A DNA stretch of 21,733 nt from Apostichopus californicus (Eukaryota; Echinodermata; Holothuroidea; Aspidochirotida; Stichopodidae): positions 2,642 through 24,374 of the forward strand of contig JAIPMN010003522.1 in NCBI GenBank assembly GCA_020650975.1. Reading direction: 5' to 3'. Position numbers and translations under genes: made by a program. This document shows, piece after piece, positions 1 through 8,418 of this stretch (position 1 is its first letter; each line of letters begins with the position of its first letter). Below the pieces are notes generated by a model. It was given only the letters and a program-made list of their open reading frames with translations. It made no database searches and had not been told where the DNA came from.

Positions 1-106
<106 letters not shown>

Positions 107-174
107 GACGCGTAAACATATTGCTCAAAACTCCAATCTTACAACGACAAAAAACACTTAAATTTCTACTTATT

Positions 175-341
175 TCATACATTAATGGCCGATATCAGTC
201 CTTTCAGAGTCTTGTATTTCCTGAACCACTGATATTTTGTTAGTCTTATATCGTGAAACAGCTGGCGATCTATCTTATTGCATTTCCTGGAAAACAAACG
301 ATACAGTATGCTGACGTTACTTGGCCTGAACTTATAAATGG
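175..341 (-). CDS. Exon 3 of candidate secreted protein: cationic C-terminus
   Basis: It begins after ATCTATCAG, completes an Ala codon from the phase 1 donor, and runs 54 codons to TGA (177-175). It is rich in Lys/Arg, aromatic and aliphatic residues, with a single Cys. Alternative acceptors inside it are CCAG (exon from 286), which is out of phase and stops quickly, and ATAG, which stays in phase and would shorten the basic domain. The exon choice is the least certain part of this gene. Confidence 0.4.
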
Positions 342-1072
342 CTGATAGATGATAGATTACAAATGATAAAGTTACGGTGGTCCCGTTGTGTGAGGAGACG
401 ACCAACCACCTTTAAATAGAAGCTAAACATACCTGTTGAAGATGCTACTGAAATGGGTTGTATGGCTTCTACTTCATCGATGTTCTGAGGATAAAATATA
501 TGATATACTAATTTATATTTCAATTTCGATTCTATTATAGTCTATTAGTTCAATTAAATGTTTAAGAGAGCAACATATTATCGAAAGGTGGTCAGTTCAT
601 GAAACGTTTTGTTGAAGTTTTGAACATGAGTGACCATTATTAGACATTCTAGCATATTTACGGTCATGATCTTTAAACTGAGTTATTACGTATATATAAT
701 TATATATAATTAAGTTGGCCTGACGTTTCGATCCTAGCAGGATCTTCTTCAAAGGCTAAATGCCTTTGAAGAAGATCCTGCTAGGATCGAAATCCTAGCA
801 GGATCTTTCTGCTAGGATCCTGCTAGGATCTTCCTTTAGCCTTTGAAGACGATCCTGCTAGGATCGAAACGTCAGGCAAACTTACTTTTACACATTCTCC
901 TACACAGGCTATCTATTGGATAAGCAGTTTTCTAACAGTTTTATTTTATTTTGATGTTATTATATTGTATACTTACACCTGGCACCGCTGCCATTGACAC
1001 ACTAGAAGAAGTTCCTAAGTTCGACACGAAAATAGAACCAACGACGAAAACAAGAACTAAACTAAGCTTCAT
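175..1072 (-). CDS. Candidate three-exon gene for a small secreted cationic protein (about 104 aa), unrecognised
   Basis: Not a family I recognise. The model joins exons 1072-977, 484-433 and 341-175 on the minus strand (105 codons with stop). Residues 1-20 look like a signal peptide (MKLSLVLVFVVGSIFV core). Exon 2 gives a short acidic spacer (NIDEVEA). The last exon gives about 55 residues with 13 Lys/Arg, two Asp, no Glu and one Cys, ending in a segment containing YQWFRKYKTLKGL. Exon 1 ends at a strong GTAAGT donor in phase 0, and exon 2 is open only in phase 0, has good AG and GTATGT borders and ends in phase 1. The 341 acceptor fits phase 1. Signal, acidic spacer and basic tail resemble precursors of cationic host-defence or signalling peptides; that is inference. 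Weak points: intron 2 would be only 91 nt; a stronger-looking acceptor at 286 would give an early stop after five codons; no clear polyadenylation signal is seen. Confidence 0.45.
433..484 (-). CDS. Exon 2 of candidate secreted protein: acidic spacer
   Basis: A 52-nt exon with a T-rich tract ending TCCTCAG before it and CAG/GTATGT at its end. Two of three frames have stops; the open one is phase 0, matching the exon 1 donor. It encodes 17 residues with two Glu and one Asp, no Lys or Arg. Confidence 0.5.
546..625 (+). repeat. Dispersed repeat, copy A
   Basis: It shares AGTTCAATTA, then AGAGAGCAACA, then AAAGGTGG and ACGTTTTGTT with the stretch at 1948-2030 in the same order and spacing. By eye the two are about three-quarters identical. 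Likely an old transposon remnant of unknown class. Confidence 0.5.
711..884. mobile_element. Foldback (MITE-like) element with hammerhead-like cores
   Basis: The outer arms 711-756 and 839-884 are inverted copies over 46 bp with two mismatches (TAAGTTGGCCTGACG and its complement). The inner arms 726-756 and 762-792 form a perfect 31-bp inverted repeat around a 5-nt spacer. Each arm holds a GATCC-TGCTA-GGATC hairpin followed by GAAAC, and in the outer copies by GTC and AGGC. No coding capacity. No clear target duplication. Confidence 0.75.
977..1072 (-). CDS. Exon 1 of candidate secreted protein: signal peptide
   Basis: 32 codons from ATG (1072-1070) to a GTAAGT donor at 976-971. The hydrophobic core spans residues 3-16 and is followed by a Ser-rich stretch. 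It is too short to be noticed as a simple ORF; the signal peptide with an immediate strong donor is the main evidence. Confidence 0.5.
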
Positions 1073-1947
1073 GATTAGTTTGGTAAATGAAACTAAACAA
1101 AACAAACAAAAATAATCCGAAAAACTGTGAAACCAAGGATGTGAAACTCCTGCAAATTCAGGTCTGATCGATAAATTGTGTTACAATGTGTGTGTCCTGG
1201 TTGCTTGGAGAAAATAATGTAAGGCTCAGTAATGGAACGAGCTCGGTTGGTAGATTTGTGTTACACACATGCTAAAGAGATATTGTCTAGTTTTGAGAGT
1301 GTATGGCCATGACCTACTGAGAATGACCTCAGGGGAAACCTTGGATGTTGATAAATTGTTTATGACTTTTAGATCTGTCGATGCTTTACTTTCCAGGGAG
1401 TTGTTTGCTCACTCTTCCCAGAATACATCCACAGGTGGTCCTCAGACCTCACTGAATCTGATAGTACAGGGAGTTGGTTAAAGTATTGAGTTTGAAAAGC
1501 AACTCCCTGATGCAAGCTGAACGGAATCCTTATTAGGGACACCTCAAGTTCGCAGAAATAGGGGCACATGATCTTTGGAATTGTTGACAAATGTTTGCAG
1601 GGTTTAATAGTATATATTTAGGTAATCATTAGATCCCGCAGTGAACTTCTTATATTAACTCCAGGGTGCTGGAACAGATGTACTTTTATGTCCCTCCTCT
1701 GACGTGAGTAGGATAACCGGAAACGAATTTGAAAACTAATTCAACTGTTTACCACCACTGCATGAAGTACCGTAACCAACAGAGAAGCTCCGTGCTCGAA
1801 AATAATAAGATGTTGAAATGTCGACTTTTAATGTCGAAACTTCGACTACAATTTTTAAGAAGGAAAGGGTTTACAAAATATAAATGGTCAATTTGAGGGA
1901 AAAACTAATAGCGCCACCATTGGGCATGCTCAAAATTCCCAGCGAAG

Positions 1948-2030
1948 AGTTCAATTAGACAATTACAACATGTCTCAGAGAGCAACAGATGATCAAAAGG
2001 TGGCAGTGTAACGTTTTGTTAAAGTTTAAA
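1948..2030 (+). repeat. Dispersed repeat, copy B
   Basis: Partner of the copy at 546-625: same ordered blocks AGTTCAATTA, AGAGAGCAACA, AAAGGTGG and ACGTTTTGTT, separated by small length changes. It lies between two copies of AGCGCCACCA, which could mark a larger element. Confidence 0.5.
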
Positions 2031-3110
2031 GCAAAGCAAAATGTTAGTAGCGCCACCATATTCTCACATTGCTGTGAACCTTTCATGCAGTCAGTCCCCA
2101 GGGGTGAGAAAAGTGCTTTCTTTTCTTGTAGAATATTCACGACGTTTCATGACGTCACACATAATTAATATATAATTAGGTAAAACTTATCATTTTTACC
2201 CTATGTAAGATAGGGGATTTATCAGAAAGTACGACAAAAATAGAAATGTTTACTGTTTTATTACGAACAATAAATGTTGTGAGATTCAACTTACCTCGTC
2301 ATGGTGGCTAGCGACGCCTTCTTTTGCATTATTCAAACATTTTAACCTGAGGGGTAGGGCTGAAGCAGTTTCGCGAAATTTCGTACGTCAGACGAAATGT
2401 TGGGGGCGGGGCTATACAAGAAACTGCTCTCTGAGCTCATTAACTCGCTCGTTGGGAACTGACTGCATGGCTTTGTCATAACAGTCGCCATGTTTTTTAG
2501 ACCCGCTACTGAATATTTTCATTTTTTTCTGAGTGATACACCATTTAGCTGGTGCGCTATTGACGAACACATGCAGCTGATGGCATCAACAGTGGTAATA
2601 AAACTCACCAGCCGTTGCCACAGGTTACTGAAGTCAGGAAATGCGGTATATTGCAGAAAGGAAGGGAGGCCAGCAGATTAGTCTTACGCTGTATTTTAAT
2701 TGCCAGACAAATAAATTAATTGATATTTGTTACGATGAGAACGTATATATGACATTTCCTGAAAATTGAAGTCTCTGCTGCACTAAACAGTGGGCAAAGA
2801 TAGTCAGTTCTAACATATCTTTCATGTCTTCTTACACTACTAGCTCCGCGTTAAACCTAAACTGAGGTATACGATTCTTTGCGGCACGTTCAAATGTCGA
2901 AAACACCACATGTGGTATGAATTGACGCAAACTTTCTGATATTGCTAAATAAGGTACAACGAATACAATACTTACAAACCCTTAAAGCTATTCTTCGGTT
3001 CTTGATTTCTGACCAATATTAACATAGCATTCTACGTTTGCATGAATGTTTGTTCTCAGTTTCAATTAATGTCGGTATTGTTATTTCGCGTTGAATGACA
3101 AGCAAAAGTT

Positions 3111-3217
3111 CATCGTCATAGTCATCGCCATCGGCGTCATCGTCATCGTCATCATCATCGTCGTCGTCATCATAATCGTCATCATAATCGTCATCATAAT
3201 CGTCTCCATCGTCTTCA

Positions 3218-3256
<39 letters not shown>

Positions 3257-3750
3257 TCGTCGTCTTCATCGTCATCATAATCTTCGTCATCGTCGTCATT
3301 GTCATCGTCGTCATCGTCGTCATTGTCATCGTCGCCATCGTAATCATTGTTGTCGTCATCGTCATCGTCGTCGTCATCATAATCGTCATAATCGTCATCG
3401 TCGTCGTCGTCGTCATCGTCGTCATCGTAGTCATCGTCGTCATCGTCGTCTTCATCGTCATCATAATCTTCGTCATCGTCGTCATCGTCGGCATCGTCGT
3501 CATCGTCGCCATCGTAATCATTGCCGTCGTCATCGTCATCATTATCATCGTCATCATCGTCGTCATCGTAGTCGTCGTCATCTTCAACGTCATCATTGTC
3601 GTCATCATCGTCATCATCCTCTTCGTCGTCATCATCATCATCTTCGTCATCGTCGTCATCGTCGTCTTCATCGTCATCATCATCGTTATCGTAGTCGTCG
3701 TCATCTTTAACGTCATCATCGTCTTCATTGTCGTCGTCGTCATCATCGTC
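3111..3750. repeat. 640-bp imperfect trinucleotide array (GTC/ATC; GAC/GAT on minus)
   Basis: Nearly every codon-sized unit is GTC or ATC, with sporadic TTC, GCC, ATA, GTA and ATT. There is internal higher-order structure: a block beginning CGTCTTCATCGTCATCATAA recurs near 3258 and 3447, about 189 bp apart. Because the unit is a triplet with no stop, long frames appear on both strands (Val/Ile, Met/Thr, and an Asp-rich frame on minus). The Asp-rich frame has no Met and begins just after a TGA, with no acceptor at its edge. I call it a repeat, not a gene. Confidence 0.9.
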
Positions 3751-4331
3751 AAAAGAATGTGCAAATCAAACACGTGGCTTTGTCTGACATTAGTAACTAC
3801 TCTGCTTGTCTAGTCGTCCACCGCTATGTAACTCACGTGTTATGCACATTTAGTATATGAAAGGAACAAAATCCGAAGCAAAGAAATAAAGTACTTTACC
3901 CAAAAATTTCTAACCTATGTCTACTTTTGAATAAATCAATCCAACTCGTTTCATTCTACGACATGAAAAATATGTCAGTCCGGTCTATCAAACGCTATAA
4001 AACGCTATAAAAGGCCTGTTTATTAGTTTGACCCAACATTACAACTACCCTGTCAGTAAGCCTGACCTCTTTAGGTCACAATACAGGAAGTAATCATATA
4101 TGCTTTTATTGTAAAGTTATCCGAACCACGGTATATACAGGCAATGTGTTTTACAGTTTTCGTTGATCGCATAAATGTGGGTGTCGTTATCTGTATATGC
4201 TGTATAATATACGTCAAAATATAATACAGACAAGGACTCAATTTATTGTTAATTGCAGGTGGAAACCGACCATAGCCTTCCACTGTAGTGTATGTGGTAC
4301 GTGGTAACCTACGCAACGTATCCATTGCGCG
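3751..4331. other. No gene seen
   Basis: AT-rich sequence. A TATAAAAGGC box near 4005, preceded by two copies of AAACGCTATA, looks promoter-like, but no exon could be attached to it. A minus-strand frame at 4071-4325 shows no domain. Confidence 0.4.
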
Positions 4332-4392
4332 CTATATAAACTTGACGGCAGCAAGAGAAATCGAACATTAGGGGGTTTCATTGAACGTAAGT
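4332..4392 (+). promoter_or_regulatory. Possible TATA promoter with short non-coding first exon
   Basis: CTATATAAAC at 4332-4341 is followed about 45 nt later by a perfect GTAAGT donor at 4387-4392. A transcript starting about 30 nt below the TATA box would have a first exon of roughly 25 nt. The acceptor at 8007-8008 upstream of the first sulfotransferase ATG could be its partner. Spacing and motifs are seen; the link is inference. Confidence 0.25.
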
Positions 4393-4634
4393 AGATATAT
4401 TTTATTGTATTTAACTTTCACAAAACATTATGAATATGTTTAAGGGCTGGTTCTGCTCTGTTTGTGCTTTTTGGAGGTTTATTAAAAGTAGTAGTATTAG
4501 TAAATGAAATGTACGTGGCAGTTTAATTTATCATAGTTTTTGTAGATCTTTTGTAAAGTTATATCATAATATGATTCTTTAAAATAATTCATGGGCTTGT
4601 TTTGTTTGTTTGTCGGTTTGTTAACCAAATGTAC

Positions 4635-4753
4635 CTTAATATTTCTTATTAATTCCGAAACAGTAAAGTCAGTCGCTTCAATATAGACAGCATTGGTCCA
4701 AACTTTCAGCACACTAGAAAGTGCTAAACGTCTTTCAAATGGATCATCCCATC
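4635..4753 (-). CDS. Candidate isolated coding exon, unrecognised
   Basis: 119 nt between a T-rich TGTCTAG acceptor and an AAG/GTAC donor, starting in phase 1 and ending in phase 0. It encodes 39 residues (begins WDDPFERRLAL, contains VLKVWTNAVYIEATDF) with protein-like composition, unlike the low-complexity frame on either side. No companion exon was found in the neighbourhood, so it may be an exon of a gene with long introns, a pseudogene piece, or chance. Confidence 0.25.
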
Positions 4754-4961
4754 CTAGACACCGAGAAACGGTAACCATATACAGACAATTACATATCTCA
4801 GTGTGGATAATTAATTTTAGAGTAGCAGTAAACATTTTTTGTTGTTGCATGGTTGATCCTTATCTGAATTTCTAGCTTAATTTGGGTCGGGCACACCTGA
4901 AAACATTTAGAGTAGTTATACTAGCTATTGTGACTTGCATTAAACAACCGTACTGTATTAA

Positions 4962-5275
4962 TGCGTTGTGGTTGTCTGGTTAAGGCAGTGGACTTGTGAT
5001 CTAAGGTTTGCAGGTGCGAGTCCTGGCCAGATCATTATGTTGTGTCCTTTGACAAGGCACTTTATCTCCATCGCCTCTCTACAACCACTATGGTGTATAA
5101 ATGGGGATCTGTGAGATAAACTATCAGTAGCTGTTGCCATGTGTATAGGGATTGTCTAAATGTTTGACAGGCTATCATTGAACATGCACGGTAATATTGT
5201 GATACGCCTTGAGCACCGTTATTCGTGGATATGTCTGCGTATTATAAATCCTCATCATTATCATTATTATTAAGC
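4962..5275 (+). mobile_element. tRNA-derived SINE with LINE-like tail
   Basis: A tRNA-like head carries a pol III A box (TGGTTAAGGCAGTGG, 4977-4991) and B box (GGTGCGAGTCC, 5013-5023). The body includes TGTGTCCTTTGACAAGGCAC, a block common in animal SINEs. The end (GCCTTGAGCACCG, then TGCGTATTATAAATCC) and a run of ATC/ATT repeats resemble the 3' tail of L2/CR1-type LINEs. It is not a working tRNA gene: no cloverleaf is preserved beyond the boxes. Confidence 0.8.
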
Positions 5276-8008
5276 TTGTAAGAGAACCTTTCATGTAAAC
5301 TGGCTAAGAAAGCTAATATTCGGTATTTTGTACAATTCTGCATGCAAATTTTGGTAATAATCTTGACAAAATCATGCGAACTTGAAAAAACACAAAAATT
5401 GCTTTAAGCTTGATAGAGTCATCACAAATCGGTCGCCAAATTTCCTTGAAAAGCAGAAGATTAAACAACCTATTCAGTGTCAATACTGATCACAACCACA
5501 AGAAACAAGAAACAACAACCCAGACCCACTGCCCTGCAATGAAACGTATAAGGAAGGTTAATGAAATAATCAGATCCAAAATACAGGAAAACCATCAATT
5601 TGATTACTGACATATATATATATATATATATATATCAATATAATACATACCGCACATGACGCATATTTACCCTTGACCTCAATGGTAGGATAGGTTAGCC
5701 TACACTCGTCACGCGGATATCAAGTGCATGACGTTTACACCCAGCTTAGGCCTACAATAAACATTGTGATTGTTGACTGTTTTAGGCAACGTTCACTGTT
5801 CGTAGCGACACCAAACCTTGAATTATGGTTATAATGTTCCTGTTTAAAGTACAAGGAACACGCCCCACGCTCTGTATTCACATGGCTGTCACTAACCAAA
5901 CTACATCCACTAGGCCCCATGTAATTTTATTTGACCATATCGACATTAAGTTAACATATTTTAAATTTTATTCCAAAAGTCAAGATTATCTAAATGCAGA
6001 TTGAAAAAGTATGTTATGAATATGTAGTTATATTCAATTCAAGAGGAACTCTGAATTAAGCAACGCTCAGACGATCATATTGAAAAAAATATGAAGCAAG
6101 AACTCATTACCATAGACGTAAGAGGCGGGTGGGGTGAGTGTGCTTCAGCCCGACCACCGCCCCCACCCCCCCCCCCCACAGGAAAAGATATTTCCGTCAA
6201 AAGTCGGGCAATTTACTGATATTGTTTCCGGCACTGCAAAACAAAATGAAATAAACTGCAATATTATTGTGTTGATGAGATTCAGTAGTCCCTAAAGAAC
6301 TCAGCATCAGGTAATTCAGCATTAGATAATCAGGTAATCATCAGCATCAGGTAATCAGGTAATTAGATTAACGTTCTAAGCTTGCCAGACTAATCTGACA
6401 TTGATGTTGTGGGGCTTTGACGGCATAGTTCGCAAGACGATGTTATGATATGTATCACTGTTGGCATTCCTTATAACGAACTCAAATTTCAAAGGTGCGG
6501 GGATCTCACCAGTATCCATATGGGTTAAATGTTTCGTGCAAATCGGTACAGCCCCACCCCCCCTCTCCCTTCTCCCAATCATATCGGGCTTCTATGCGCA
6601 TGCTCATTACAAGTCTGTTTCGGAGTTGTCAGCTGTTTTTAGATAGAAAAACTTCTAAACGTTTTTGTTTTCAGTACACGTATGGTGTGACCGTGCTGTC
6701 ATATATGTGCATATTATTGTCCAAGTATTGTTGTGCACTCATGTTGTTAAGTCTATAGTGATGTCTTGGAGACTTGAGGACTGACAATGTTAGACTGCAC
6801 ACGATAACAAAAAAATAAAATGTAAACTCTGAAGATAAGGTGAGAATAACTGGAATCATTTCCGCAATCGAACTCTCTTCTACTCCATATAAATCCAATG
6901 AACAGTTAGAATTGTTTACACTGACAGACGACAACGACTTCCGCCCGATCGTTATAGGGCAATCTATAGGATTGTCATGCACAATTATATATATGATACA
7001 AAAATGGTTTTTCAATGTTGTAAGTACTGGCATATGTTACGACATTAATGGAAGAGGCTAACACAGTATAGGTTCTGTTCCAGCGTTGTCGTGAAAAACT
7101 AATACAACAAAAGTAACCATCTACTTGTAGCGTGATTCTAGCCAGAATTTAATAAATGGATGTATCATAGTTTAAAGAAAGGGGAGCGTTTGAGTGCATG
7201 CTTAAAGGCATTGAAGACTCGCCCCAAACCGCGTGCGCCCATCTGAAAAAAAGTTAACTTTCTGTTGCTTGCAAGTGACGTTTTGTTCGTGTCCTACAAA
7301 TTGCAGACAGTAATGAAACATGATACCTTGTTATCTTTAGCTGGACCTGATATGTCCATCGCTGTATTGTTTATACACCGTGCTGTGGGTATTGATCGCA
7401 GCTGTATGTACTGACTGTCCACTAGTGTCTAATTACCGACGGTAGCAAGCTGTGTGTGTATTTTCTGGGATCGATGGTGGTGTCTAACACTTATGTTACA
7501 CCTCATTCGAAACTAGGTCAGATTACCGGCATTAGACGTTTCTGTTTGCGCAAGTCTTCACACCCTTTAATAACTCAGTGTAGAGGTGCTGTACATGTTA
7601 ATGTAAATGGTAATCCATTATTTCATTATTTGTAATTATTTAACCAAAACCTGTTATTTAATATCACATGAACAACAAAGTATCGTTGCACTACATTCAA
7701 CTTGCACGATTTGTCCTTGAAAAATGTGTGGAGGCGTTGTTAAGAGCCGACATAATGGTCTTTGTGTTAGCCTTAGTGGGCCAGCCACTTTCATTGATGA
7801 ATTCCAAATGTTTAAAATAAAAATTAATAATGGTATGATGATATAGAACCTGGGCCGATTGCAGTGTGTTACAACAGTCGTCAACATATCACAGCAGAAG
7901 TTGTAACTATTGCCAACTTTTTGGTTATTCCCTTTTACCTTTGCAACATTACGTTTTGTACATAAATGCAGCCTAGTTACACCCAATTCTTTCCTCCTTT
8001 GTTGACAG
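5276..8008. other. No confident gene; simple repeats
   Basis: AT-rich DNA containing a (TA)n run at about 5612-5635, a C run at 6166-6177 and a short CAGCATCAGGTAAT-type tandem at about 6300-6365. Open frames such as 6671-7033 and 7654-7986 on minus lack domains or splice support. The right end (7988-8008) is a pyrimidine tract ending GACAG that can act as the acceptor for the 5'UTR of the next gene. Confidence 0.45.
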
Positions 8009-8141
8009 GTATACCCAAATCAGCTGTTTACTGCATTTGTGATGTGTACAGTGTGATGCTTTTTCGGAGCCGGTTGTCTTCAACACAAATTAATCCAAAC
8101 AAATGCAACAATAAGAAGAGATTGTAATTTGGCTAACTTTT

Positions 8142-8418
8142 ATGGTAACGACAGAACAGAGTGTAATGACATCAGAAAGTGATCGAAAACAAAATTTCAA
8201 CATGGAATTGTTTTTTGACGTTTCCCGACGATGGCGGCGTCCTGCGCAGATTATGTTAACTCTCCTATCAGTTGCTCTACTCTACTTCGTCACTAGCTCT
8301 CAAATAGATAAACCTCTGGAAACAATCGACGATACCGACCTTATTCAGCATGTAGCAGACGACGAACGTCAGGTAGAGATGAGAAAACAAATTGATGAAG
8401 CGCCCCATATTCAAGCAG
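8142..8418 (+). CDS. Sulfotransferase gene 1, exon 1: tail, membrane anchor, start of stem
   Basis: 92 codons plus one base, ending CAAGCAG/GTAGGC. Arg-rich RRWRRP (29-34) directly before the hydrophobic segment fits the positive-inside rule for a type II protein. The stem is acidic (IDDTDL, ADDERQ). Confidence 0.88.

Larger units (their letters stand above)
885..3110. other. Mostly no gene seen
   Basis: Apart from exon 1 of the minus-strand candidate gene (977-1072) and one dispersed repeat copy (1948-2030), I see no supported gene here. Short open frames (for example 1269-1481 and 2490-2681) have no recognisable domain, signal or splice context. The 10-mer AGCGCCACCA occurs twice (1910 and 2049). 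Confidence 0.5.

Noticed and set aside
2490-2681. 63-residue plus frame near a GC-rich patch
   Set aside because: Length is expected by chance and it has no signal peptide, domain or neighbouring exon.
3091-3813. Long Val/Ile-rich plus frame and Met/Thr-rich minus frame across the triplet array
   Set aside because: Both arise automatically from a stop-free trinucleotide repeat; neither has domain, splice or signal evidence.
4497-4850. Whole 117-residue minus frame as one gene
   Set aside because: Its ends are low-complexity Lys/Asn-rich sequence; only the inner 4635-4753 segment, bounded by splice signals, looks coding.
4971-5025. A functional tRNA gene
   Set aside because: Only the A and B boxes are kept; the sequence continues into a SINE body and LINE-type tail, and no cloverleaf with acceptor stem can be drawn.
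7654-7986. Minus frame with an Ig-like string (IVQVECSATI)
   Set aside because: A single short resemblance, no paired Cys/Trp pattern and no splice borders.
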